From Lithospermum erythrorhizon (taxonomy: Eukaryota > Streptophyta > Magnoliopsida > Boraginales > Boraginaceae): a DNA stretch of 64,000 nucleotides. The notes under the pieces are model-generated. The model saw only the letters and a program-made list of their open reading frames with translations. It was not told where the DNA came from and ran no database searches. A program made the translations under genes and the position numbers. The stretch covers positions 1-64,000 of the forward strand of contig JADFUC010000929.1 of assembly GCA_019722365.1 (NCBI GenBank), given 5' to 3'. Of the stretch, positions 13,801 to 25,139 are shown piece by piece (position 1 is the stretch's first letter; the number at the start of each line of letters is the position of its first letter).

Positions 13801-16800
13801 TGTTTGGCAATTAACATAGGTGCATAACAAGATACATTCACCAAATGATCTATAACAAGATAGAGATATGGAAATCGAATGGCAAATTGTAATATAGTGA
13901 TGGCAATCCATTACCAACTTCACAAAATGTTAATCTAAGTTATCTCTCTATTAGTAGTCTATGTTGTGTGATTACTTCTTGACATCTACCCCATATATAA
14001 TGCTTAAGACCAAAGTTTTCATGTCATCGAAGCCGTGTCATACTTTGTGATGTACCAAGTATACCCCTATAACCATATCTATAATAACCAACTTAAAAAA
14101 TAACTACCTAAAATTTTCATTGTAGAATAGTTATTAATATAATGTGCAAATTTCTTCATCATTTACGATAAATTAAGATTAGTATGATCTACAGGCATGG
14201 ATTGTGCCAAAATACTAGTATTAATAAAATAGTAATCTTTAAGAGATAGAATGTGTAGTAAACACAAAGGTTTGTAATCACGAGTTGCAACACTAACAAT
14301 TTATTAAGTTCGGCGAAATAATAAACAGCTAAGGTGTTCTTGGTAAGATGTTCAAAACTATACATGTAGCGAGCAGAGACGTGTTAAAGGTACATGAAAT
14401 TATCAACCTGTACAGGGATTGAAGGTCCAGCTTCCTCAACTCGCTTTCCCTTATCGTCAAACAAAGCTCGTACCTACAGCAAGGAATGAACCTTTTTAAT
14501 TCACAAATATACTTGACAGTAAAATATTGGACAACAATTTACATAGGCGTTCATGGATAGAAAAACAGTCCCCACTAACCTTTCCAAATGCTTCACCACA
14601 GACGACAATGTCTCCTTGTTTAAGTGTGCCATTCTGCACAATGAATGTTGCCACTGGTCCTTTTGCTTTATCAAGTCCTGCCTCAATGACAGTGCCCTTT
14701 GCATCTCTTTGAGGATTTGCCTTCAGCTCTTGCAACTCAGCCACAAAAGAAGTAAAGTTATATGAGATAAGAAATATGGCGATAAAGGGACATATTCATA
14801 TATTTTACAATTAATGGAGTGATACAAGAGAATTGTTGAGGACAACGATTTTCACGCTCCAATTCATGATAATGGCATTCATTCTCTTTGTTATTTTTAT
14901 CCATTTTTATACTATAAGTGGAGTGCCATTATCAACCATCGGAGTCAAAAAATTATTGGGCATTGTTGAAGAGTGATGTGAAGTGCAGACCAAAGGCATA
15001 TGCATAAGCATGACAAATTATATTACAAAAAATAATACTAAACCAGCTTTTGTACCAGCACTTGGTTGAAACCAACACATAATGAGAAAAACAAAAGGTT
15101 GATGCACCACATTAAAGAGGCTAGCCTACTGCCTACCTAAGGGCGAAAATGGATACTTTACTAGGGACTCTTTTGGCCTTTTGGATGACACGATAAACTC
15201 AAACACCTGATGAGAATCTAACCAAGACCTCAATCCTGGAAATGTGGCTACTTTATCATCAAGCCAAATTTAGGATTACTCAATGTTGGCTCTTTTATCC
15301 ATCAAGCCAGAATTTGTTGATTCTAAGGGAGGTTTGTTTTTCTAAAGTTTTGGAAATTCAATTTGTCTCTGAGCTAGTTTTCTCTCCATTTTTTTAAACT
15401 AAACAAGAACAAATTTGGAATTGCCAAAAATAATGTAAGCCCTTAAATTTATGATAGAGGGGTATGTAACTTACTCAGCCAAGCATGATTGTTTTCCAAC
15501 GATGTCTACATTTCTCCCCTTTGAGTGCACTAATCTATCAAGAAAATGATTACACAATTAACCTAAAAATTAAGTGACCAAAAAGTCCATAGGAGTGTGG
15601 GTCAGTACTGTAGCATTCACACCTTGACCATAGGTGTATCCCCACCCCACTCTTCCGGCATTAAACCGGCTGAAGAAAGTTCTTGCATCACTCGGTCAGG
15701 ATTAGCTCCATCCTTGTCAATCTGCAGGTATTAAGGATGGAAAAGAATTGAAGGTCATTAAGGATTCATGCAAAGTAATTAAAAACTTTGAAGTATAAAT
15801 ACTAGTTTTGCTATAGTGCCTTGTTTATGGCGATCACAATAGGAACGCCAGCGGCTTTTGCATGAGCAATCGCTTCGGTTGTTTGCGGCTGGATTCCATC
15901 ATCAGCAGCCACCACCACAACAGCAATATCCGTGACTCTAGCTCCACGAGCTCTCATGGCACCAAATGCCTTAACACAAGAGCAGAGATATATTAGAGTG
16001 AAATATCAATAAAGAAAATAGAGAAAATGGAACTCTTAAGTGAGCTTGCACGTGTTCACATGGGATCTACACAACTCAAGACAATATTTTAAGCTAGAAC
16101 CGCCATATAGTATCATGGTTACCTCATGTCCAGGGGTATCAAGAAACACGCATGTTTGTGATTTTCCATCAGAAGGTACAAGGACCTTATACGCCCCAAT
16201 ACCCTGTGTTATTCCACCTGCTTCAGATGCAGCCACCTACAATTTTTTTCTCATACTTAGTTTATGGTATAAATCCAAGAAATCAAATAGAGCACAAACA
16301 CATGATCTACATTCAGTAGCTTTGAAATAGCCAACACTTGACTTAACCGTGAGAGAGAATATAAAGAAGAAAGAGGTGAATGGCAAATTGACATTAGTAC
16401 CTTGGTTTTACGAATGTAATCCAAAAGAGAGGTCTGCAGAGTAGGAAAAAACAATTAAATTAGAGTACATTATTGTATCTTAAATGCAAACTAACAACAT
16501 GAAGTAGTCCACCACAACGTAGAACAAAAATCAAGAGAATAATAATCAGCAAAGAATCACTAACCTTTCCATGATCGACGTGGCCCATTATTGTTAGAAC
16601 AGGAGGCCTCTCTTCTAACTTGTCCAGGTCATCTTCATCAAAAATTTCCTTCTTTTTCGCCATTTCCTCCACACGGACAGCAACCGCATCAATAACTTCA
16701 ACATCGTAATCTTTACATATCATCTTGACCATGTCTTTGCTGAGTTTTTGTACACCATCAGGCTTAATTCCTCTTGAATACAAAGATCCAAGGATTTCAC

Positions 16801-18074
16801 CTTCGCTTATTGCCAAGTTTTCGGCTAACTCCTCAGTCAACATCCCTTCTTCGCCCACTTCCAAGATCTCTACCTTTACAGGTGCAGCATCTTGAGCTGC
16901 CCTGATTCTAGCTGCTCTGCGACTTGCCTTGGTCCACTTTCTTCCTTTCCTTGCAGTAGCAGCACCAGGAATGGAAACATCAAGATCATCATCAGGTACC
17001 TCAGCATCTTTAGCCATGCGTCTGCGTATGCCACCGGACTGGCCACTCTTTTTACGGAAGTCCTCCTTAAACTTTCCGGGTGGAAAGCTCTTCGCTGGCT
17101 TTGGAGGTGCTATAACTGACTGTGTGACCAAAGGATCAACCGCTGCTTTCTTAGATGCAAACTTGTCGATCAAAATTGGCTTGCGTTCTTTTGGTTTCGC
17201 TGCTAGCTCACTTTGATTACTGGCTGGAGACTTTGCAGCGGAACCTACATCTTTTAATATGACTGGCTTCTTAACCACAGGAGGAGTCGGAGCTACAGAA
17301 GGCCGTGCCTGCAATGTTGGCTGGACTTTCTGAGGTGGCTGGATGGACCTTACTGGAGCTGTAGGCTCAGGCTGATCCTTCGATCCATCAGTTCCTGGTT
17401 CCTGTTTTAGTGGTTCTTTCACAATTTTCTGTACAGCAGTAACAGGATTCCCTTTCCTCCATACACTCCTTGTAGTCTTAGACTGTTGGTTGGTATTGGC
17501 TACTGAATTACTTGAATTCCTAGACTTTTGATTGAGATTGGCTACTGAATTAACAGGTTTACCATTCTTTTGATCATCTCTGACGCTGCCAGGTGGTTTC
17601 TTACCCGATACATTATCTTTATTATTTTCCAACTTCTCTGCCTTCTCTAACACCTCAGCAAGTGACTCAATCACCTTATTTCTCTCTTCTCCATTACTGT
17701 TTATGTTCTCCCTATCAGAACCTGTACGGACTATTGAACCATTTATACTTGTTGAATTTATGCTAGAGATCTGTTTTACTGGAGATCCAGATTTTAACTG
17801 GGGTTTCGGTGCTGGCTTCAGCACAAGATCAGTATCGTCATCCTTATTTCCACCATTAGTAGAATCAAGGGATAAAGAAGTCCTCTGGTCAGCAATATAA
17901 TCAGTGGTGACAGAATATCTACATATGGATACATAACGTCGCCTCTTCCCAACCCAAACTCTACTTATACATTGAACATTCTACTGAAGGAAGCCACTCT
18001 ACTGTAACTGACCCATCACCAGCCAGAGCCACATGGGCATACCCCAAATTCACCAGGGAAGCCATACTAGCCAT
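10893..18074 (-). CDS. FUG1: Plastid translation initiation factor IF-2 (lesions present)
   Basis: A GTPase that brings initiator fMet-tRNA to the plastid ribosome. Twelve exons, all at phase 0, in gene order: 18074-16565, 16433-16401, 16236-16123, 15969-15820, 15721-15623, 15534-15475, 14735-14580, 14473-14408, 13346-13113, 12194-11919, 11714-11526 and 11054-10893. Exon 1 holds the transit peptide, a long Lys/Pro/Ser-rich linker and an IF2 N-domain ([20 protein letters not shown]), ending at G1 (GHVDHGK, then TS). Next come G2 ([10 protein letters not shown]), G3 (DTPGHE), G4 (NKID), the beta-barrel domains ([19 protein letters not shown]) and the end ...EEAGIQF. The start [11 protein letters not shown] is the upstream of two in-frame ATGs. 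Odd points: a frameshift near 17963-17983, a damaged G5 exon, a GC donor at 15819 and a scrambled stretch in exon 9. As written it would not yield the full protein; either a pseudogene or assembly errors. Confidence 0.88.
13659..13874 (-). repeat. 108-bp tandem duplication in an IF-2 intron
   Basis: A block starting CGCATTTTAACTTATTTCAT is repeated almost exactly 108 bp further on (13659-13766 and 13767-13874), with one C/T difference near the end (GATAGAGACATGG against GATAGAGATATGG). It sits between exons 8 and 9. The near identity implies a recent event. Confidence 0.9.
15475..15534 (-). pseudogene. FUG1: IF-2 exon 6 (G5 loop), damaged
   Basis: The acceptor TGATAG is followed by ATTAGTGCACTCAAAGGGG, which reads ISALKGE, the start of the G5 guanine-recognition loop. 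The donor GTAAGTT is also good, and the flanking exons need exactly this piece at phase 0. Inside, however, the reading degrades to [12 protein letters not shown] and then a TGA. In IF-2 proteins the loop continues about as NVDDLLETIML. The nucleotide text still resembles that sequence but with inserted A residues (in GAGAAATG and GGAAAACA) and other small changes. So the exon is present but cannot encode a normal G5 region. Confidence 0.7.
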
Positions 18075-19520
18075 TAGATTTCACCTATTCTTGTAACAAT
18101 GCATGCATCAATACACAAAAACCATACTCAAACTTCTCTACTTTCTTTGATATACTTCGGGAAGAATCCCAAATGCAAAACCTGTCTGCACATATCATGT
18201 TTTAGAACAATAACATAGTACGTAAGAATACAAATTGTAACAAATATCCTCAAACAAAGTCGCAAGTAAAACTGTTAATATGAGTTGAACAAGATTGTAA
18301 CTTTAAAGCAACTAGGATATCAAATAGTCCCTCGATATTAAAAAGACTTTGATTCTCAATGGTCAAAATTAACAAACTTTGCATCTTTGATTGACACATA
18401 ACACAATTTGGCTTGAATTAAAGAATCCGTTAATAGTAAAGTATTTTCAAAATGCTTATATTCGACATATTTTTCACCATAAAAATACTTGTCAACAATC
18501 AAAATTCAATGCTGGACAAACTTTTTGGAATGCAGGAAGTACATCATCATATAGAAAAACAAACATGGTAACACAAAAAAGTTAAGTATGCAAGAACATT
18601 AGTATGCACAAAAAAAATTCATGTTGGTTTTCTACAAGAACATAAAATAAACCTTATTTGTCGACTAAATTAAGCTTATTAGCCTGAGGGAGTAATAAAG
18701 TTCTTACCTTTAATAAGTTAATAACCTTAATTGTGCCAATTTTGGGACAAAAAAGAACTTCAAGTTGTTCATGTTCTTGTTACCACATAACTTAATTACT
18801 TCAATAACAAGAACAAAATTTAATTATGCAAGAAAATTAGTAAAGTCAAAAGGATTAATTGTTGGTGTTCTATAAAAACATAAAAATAAACCTTATTTGT
18901 AATAACATTACCTCTAATAAGTTTATAACCTTAATTGTGGTAAGTTTAGGACAAAAAAGCAATTGGAGTTCTTCTTCTTCAGATTAGCACAGAACTTATA
19001 ACTTCAATATCAAGAACAACAAATTCACATAACTATGCAAGAACATAAAATGAACTTAATTATGCAAGAACATTAGTAAACATATAATAAATAAATAAAC
19101 ATTAAGTTGGTCTACTGCAATCATATCAAATAAGCCTTATTTGTTGTGAAATTAAGCTAATATGTTTATAACATTTAATAAGAACACATAAATAACTTAA
19201 TTATTCAAGAACATTAATAAAAACAAAAAAAAAATGTTGGTTTTCACTAAAACATAAACATTAAGCGTATTAGCCTAAGGGAGTAAGAAAGTGATTACCT
19301 ATATAATAATAAATTATGATAATTTGGAGATAAAAAAGAAGTAAATTGTTGTTATATGTGGTTAAGTGAAGTTGGTTTTGATGAGAGTATGAGTTGAAAG
19401 AGAAGGAAGAGGTAAAGAAGAAGAAGAAGTTGAAAAGAGAATGTGTGGTTGGACTTTTAGAGGATGATGGAAATCTTGATTTTTGGAGGGGATTGGGATT
19501 TTGTAGTGTGTGGTTGTTTC
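18075..19520 (-). promoter_or_regulatory. Probable IF-2 leader: 5' UTR exon and intron
   Basis: On the - strand, about 19500-19380 is a long CT-rich stretch (CTTCTTCTTCTTCTTTACC and neighbours), like many plant 5' UTRs. Just upstream of the ATG, TTACAAGAATAG before GTGAAATCTA could be a splice acceptor (18085-18086). A leader intron of about 1.2 kb is inferred from this and from the lack of coding sequence. Transcript data could move these borders. Confidence 0.4.
18590..19330. repeat. Degenerate long tandem repeat upstream of IF-2
   Basis: Words recur in the same order about four times: TGCAAGAACATTAGTA, then a TTGGTTTTCTA-like word, then ACATAAA, AACCTTATTTGT, TTAATAAGTTTATAACC, AATTGTG and GGACAAAAAAG. 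Copies start near 18590, 18827, 19060 and 19204, with periods of roughly 235, 235 and 145 bp, and they are diverged. No coding capacity. Confidence 0.65.
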
Positions 19521-22500
19521 TCTACCTATCAAAATAATAAGCTTGTATCAATGTGTGATAAGGCTTTGCTTCAGTATTGTTTTTCATTTTTGCTTTTTGT
19601 AATTTGAAAGAGAAACAAAATATATTTTTATTTTTATGTCCTCGAATAAAAACTAAAATACGTTTGGTCTGTGTCAGAAACTAAAACAAAATGGTTCATC
19701 GTCTTAAACAATATTTCTTGTGGCTTAAATACGGAGTCGGCTTATCGTGCTCCACCACCCCAAGAACATCATCAGCTCATTTTTGTCAAAATCTTGATGA
19801 TAAAGATATCGAAATCTTATTTGTCGAAGATATGAAATCGCTTTCATTAATTAAGATTTACCTGACGATTCTGCAATCTTTAAAATTAGATCGCAAAACA
19901 TAGCACTAAATTAAGAACCATGTTAGAATGGTCAAAATTGAAAGTTATTTTAATTTTTCCCAATTACAAAGTATTAATATTCTAAACTATGCATCTTCAA
20001 ATAATTATTAATATTGGAAAACTTATTTTAATTAACTTTCAGGATTACTTATTGAGAGAAATTTTTAATTTGCATCAATTTTTTAAAGAGAAAAGAAAAT
20101 GAAATAGATGACTGAATGACAAAGGAAAAGCGAGAACTACAGAAGAAGAAAGAGAATAAAGAATTAGAATGTGAATAAAATAGAAATATAAGAAGCAGGA
20201 CATAAAAAAAAGGACAAGAGAAAATAATAAAGGAACAAAAGAAGCAAACAAGAAAATGGAAGAAGATGAGGATCTGTAGTACTGTACTAGAAGTTACTCC
20301 GTTCGTTTTTCATTTTGCAACATTAGAGAACAAAATTTGCTGTTACTTTCACTTTCTGTTATTTAATTTTAAAAACGAAACATCATAACCAAAGGTGTTT
20401 TTGTTTATATTTACTAGTTTCATAAAATAAAAAGCAGAAAAATGTGGGTTTCCAAACATGGCCGAATCATTTTGGTGAAATGGTTTTTATTACAATTATT
20501 TTTTACTAGGAGTTTAAATTATTTTAGTAATTTTCAAACCATTGAAATGATATTTTGTTACTATAGTAACCTTTTTTTGGCGGCGATGATCCTCTATTTA
20601 TTTTTTAAACATCTCATTATATCTCCTTGTTTTAACTGATTGTCTTAAATGCGTTGTGACAAAAGAAAAATCCAATCACATCGCAACTATGTGCTTGGGT
20701 AGCGTTAATAATGGTATGGAAGTAGGAGCCTGATAGGAGCTATGATAATGATTAAGGAGTTAAGGCATCTTTGCACGCCTTTTTAACACACAGAGAAAAA
20801 GTTTTAGGATATTACGAATAAATATACTTGCATCTATCTCAATTTAAAAGCGAACATTTGAATGATTTTATCAAATTTTTAGAAACTGATATTTGTTACT
20901 AGATCAAGTCACTGAAATTTTACTATAATAACTCATTGATATTTGAAGCTTTCGAAGTGATTAGTTGGTACCGGCTCAATGAGTACATTAGTTTTGCCCT
21001 CGTTAAACCTGGCTTGTGTGCAACATAAAATTATTAACTGACCGATATTTTATTGAATCATTGCTCACTAAAATGTGTGAGTTTTGAGTGGATTTATTTC
21101 GATACCACAAAATAATTGGTAAATCCATATATTTACCATAAATTCTCTAATTGGTGCCTTGCTTAATATGAGCACCCAGGCCAGGCATAGATAACCTGCT
21201 AAGTCTCAGGCCGTTCAAATGGCGACTTGATGACATTATTAAGTTTTAAGTAACAACTTTTACAATTTCGGACCACGTCCCCAACTTACGACAAGATAAC
21301 AACCCGCGTTTGGGGACGAACATATCCATTTATATCCAAATGTAAATATAGATCCAATTAAAAATAATGAGTCTATAAAGTCATTCGTTGACTTTTTAAT
21401 GCATCCTGAAACTTCAGTATATATATTAGAGGTGTGTACAAAGTCTCAACCGATGGGAACGAAATTTTGATTTAGGAGTCTTGAAGGCCAAAACCGAAAA
21501 GAAAATCAATTGATTCGGTTGATTCAGTTCCCGAAAAAAATAGGATATATTAAAAAATAAATAGAAATTATGGAGCATATATAATACTTGATACACTAGA
21601 GAACCACATTACCCACAGGGGATCGGTTGGATTCAGTAAAAAACCACAATCAGGTCCCAATTAAGAGTCAGATCCGTAGGTTTTTGGATATTATAACCAT
21701 CAATTTGGATCCATTTTTGGACATACTGAAAATCAAAATATCATCCGGTTATTTCTTAGTAAATGCCCGTTTTAACAAATGTGGATTAATAAAAGGTTGG
21801 TAGATTTCTCTATAATCTTTAGTCTCACATCTCATAATAAAAGGTTTGTAGATTTTGAATTTCATTTTTTCACTTTTGATTATTTGTTTTGAATTTTTAG
21901 TTTATTTATTTCAATGGTTATGTTTAATTTTATGTTATTATTATCTCGGTCGTTTTTTTCAGGTTTCTGAGTTAGGCCAAGAATTTATTAAGCTTAATTC
22001 AATATGTGGATTAAAAGCGATTTGCACATTCTTACGGTCGGGCCACTTCCAGCCTCAGCGATCTACTACAGTTAAGCTATAGGTTTCATCAAGAACTGGC
22101 ACAGCTAATTGAGAAAAATTACTAATTTTTTAAACTAATTGGATTTAATGTTTTTATTTTGGGTACATAGGTTGTATATTATGTTTAATTTGATTTAACC
22201 TGTTTATATGAAAATTCTAGTTTTTGAAGTGTTGTATTTCCTGCTTTGTGGAGCTTAAATTGATGGAAATAATTAGAAAATTTCCTAGTAAAAGTTTGGA
22301 TTTTGGGGATTGAATTTTGACCAAACTGAAATCAGACCGGAACCGATGGAAGTGGAACCGATCCGATTTCTATTTGGTTTTTGCAGGATAGTTCGGTTTG
22401 GTTTTGCTCGAGGGTGCAATTACATTGAAATCGTGATGGATCGCCAGCGCGAGCCAGGTCCACTGCATCTGTGGAGGTAATTAATTTAAGATCGTCAATT

Positions 22501-23026
22501 TAGTTTGTCAGTTTGACTTTTTAACTCAATATGTTTTTGTATAGGGTGTACTAATTTTCTTGACGGACCCGAGCTAGAAAATCATGGGCTCTTCGTAGTC
22601 CCCAATCAAAGGCTGAGCAGCTTGGCTTAGTGAGCTTTCACTGGCGAGAAATCTACAAGGCTTGGTATATTAACACCGTCAGAGCGAGGCTTGGTTAAAT
22701 GCAGAGGCTTGAGTGGCAATTTGCTAAAATGCGGTTCAGTTCATTCATAACTCTATTTTTGAGATTTGATCACATTAGAGGTCACAGTTTAATATAGCCT
22801 TGATTCAATTCTTATAAGTTTCAAGGGGGTTGAAAATGGACATAATACAGCAAATGGAAGAAAAAATACATATATTTACATAAACGAAAGGAAAAGCAAC
22901 ATGCTCTTATTATTTCTGCAATGCATATGACAATGTATATTTTGCATAAATAAGAAAAAACACAACATGCTCTTAATATTTCTTATTAAATAGCGACAGT
23001 AATACTTCAGAAAATTCCCCAAAGTT
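19521..23026. other. Intergenic region, no gene recognised
   Basis: About 3.5 kb of AT-rich sequence. An A/G-rich block lies at 20080-20270. Words of the type 'CGGTTGATTCGGTT' and 'AACCGATCCGATTT' cluster at 21450-21740 and 22330-22420, as often seen in old non-autonomous DNA transposons, but no terminal repeats could be paired. Short open frames here (for example 19691-19903 and 21855-22082) show no family resemblance. Confidence 0.5.
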
Positions 23027-24134
23027 TCAAACACTTTGTAACCTTAAGGTCAAACTTGAAGATCCGCACCCCCCCTCCCTCCTTCCCAGCTCAACAAAGC
23101 AAGCTAAGATGGTGGATTTGGCACTGGGATCAGTAATCTCTGTTTGTTTGGGGTTGTAGCTAACAGGAGGATCATATTTGCTGAAGAGTCTATATGATGA
23201 GATGAATGAAAGACAGGCATAGCATAGCGTGACGATGAAGGTGAGGGCCACTGAGGCTGTGGCTTTTCGGCATAAACCACCGAATGATCCGCAAGCTTGA
23301 CTCCATGTTACAGAATCATCTCCTTTATAAGCTAGATATATGACCTCTGTTGATGTTGCACCAGCAGCCAGTATTATGTATGTCAAAACCTACATGCACA
23401 ACATATTCTATTCTTAACCTTGAGCAGTTGAGCTAAAGGTATAAAATATACTCCTATATAGGATGAGATCATGAGAATGCACTACCTCGATTAAACTGAG
23501 ATGTTTGGTTAATCATTTTGACCAAAAAATAATCTTTTTTCAATTTAATAAAGATATCATGAAATTGAAATTAAAAGTATAAATAAGACCTGGTCAAGGA
23601 TGAAAAATGTCCAAGCTCTAGGCACTGTAGATGGACGAGGTACAGCTGCAACAATAGCAGTTAGAAGAGAGTAACCAGCACAGATGCCATTAGCATGAAC
23701 AAGGTACCTACATAACAATTCATACAATTTTAAATCACATATTTGGTTTAATTCTAGATATACACAACCATGAAGAATTACAAAGTTATTTTAAAGCACT
23801 ATAGAGTAAAGAGCTATAACACCTTGATCTATTAAACTTTATCACTACTGGTAATCAGTGGCTGACCTATGTGCCAAGTTGACATGTACACTAGAAAATC
23901 TCTAGAATTAATTTTGTATTGGAATTACCTAAAGGCTCCAAGGTCGGAGTACGATAGAGAACCATAATCATTTGTTTGTGAGTTCTTGATCATAACAATG
24001 AGTGCAGCTATGCATATACTCATAGGCAACAAACGCAGCAAAGTCTCTATTGTCCTCACACTTGTGCTTCCAAAGGCATCTTCTTCTATATCAATCTCCA
24101 TTGGAGATCTTCCATTTTCTCTTTTGTCTCCCAT
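23027..24134 (-). CDS. CASP-like membrane protein (CASPL2-like)
   Basis: Three exons join in frame: 24134-23929, 23707-23590 and 23389-23027, giving 228 residues; both introns are GT-AG. The CASP/MARVEL-type proteins are four-span plasma-membrane proteins, some of which scaffold the Casparian strip. Seen here: a charged N-terminus, span 1 at about 37-52 with Arg just before it ([11 protein letters not shown]), the loop [20 protein letters not shown], span 2 near 75-92, span 3 starting FILDQVLTYII with the conserved Asp, the loop with [18 protein letters not shown], and span 4 near 150-172. The loop motifs match the CASPL2 group. Odd: after [10 protein letters not shown] about 35 further residues follow, where relatives as I recall them end soon after. 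The role of this member is unknown. It is transcribed away from the next gene. Confidence 0.85.
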
Positions 24135-25139
24135 AGTTGTGTATGTATTGGATTTTTCTTTTGGTAGAAGCAGAAAGAGAGGAAATTATTGTGAGGGAAG
24201 ATGCAAAGATGAAATGAATGGATTTGATCACTTTATTGAATAACTTAGGTAAGGTAGGTGGTGCATGCAATTTAATGCATATGCATTATTAATGGCTACC
24301 CACATTTTCCCATGCAAATTGCAATATAATTGTGTGCTTGGATAAGCCTCACTATCGTCCCAGGGCAACTTTGGTAAGGATTTGATATCCTTGACTATAA
24401 AACAAGCTATTGAGGAGAATTGTGTCAATTAGTAGTTTCAAAATTTGGTATATGAATGCTCGAATTGAATCTAATATTCATTCATTTTTACAATTCAATA
24501 ATTCATTATTTGTTGGATCGTGTATCCAATAATTAGGGAGTTGGATTGGGTATGGTCCCTTTGGTTTGAGCACGATTCGATCTCATTAAGGGTTCATTTG
24601 ACTATTTGATCGAGCCCAGCTCGACATACTTCAGAACCTGTTCACTAATAATAAACATACACTTAGAATATAAATTTGAAACTAAATGTTCAAAAGGATT
24701 CCCGTGTATTATAATTGAATGGATTTGATCGCTTTATTAAAAAACGATCATTCTTGATCATGAGAGCCCCGCCGCTACAAATTCTTACATATCACGGATG
24801 AAGTTTGGATCATGGTCAAGAACAATTCGAACCCACTTCTTAACGAAGGATCGAGTATTGGAGTTGATTCATTACAAAATTAAAATAAATAGTGGACCAT
24901 TTTCTTCAAACTAGCCGTTGTCTTATTGAAAAAAGTCTCAAAACTTTTAAATCAAGAAAACGCTCCTTCAAACCAACTCATCTTCATCAATCTACAACTG
25001 CACAAATCTAAATCAATTTTTTGATATCCCAGTTAAACAAACCATTTTTTGATATTCTAAATTTTTGTTATCCAATTTATTTCTTATATTCCAAATTTTT
25101 TTATTATACAATTATTTTGATATTCATTACTCTGCAAAA
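24135..25139. other. Divergent intergenic region
   Basis: About 1 kb between the start codons of the CASP-like gene (-) and the 23-exon gene (+). It must hold both promoters. I see no feature that can be named beyond general AT richness. Confidence 0.5.

Noticed and set aside
14736..14744. GTGGCTGAG as coding start of IF-2 exon 7 (VAE before LQELK)
   Set aside because: The bases would read as expected in the family, but no AG precedes them while GAG itself is a usable acceptor; exon 7 was set to start at TTG 14735, with doubt.
16892..17216. Open frames on the + strand over IF-2 exon 1
   Set aside because: They are antisense shadows of the long Ser/Pro/Lys-rich coding exon.
19691..19903. 70-codon open frame with ATG upstream of IF-2
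   Set aside because: No family resemblance, no intron or codon signal, and AT-rich surroundings; chance open frame.
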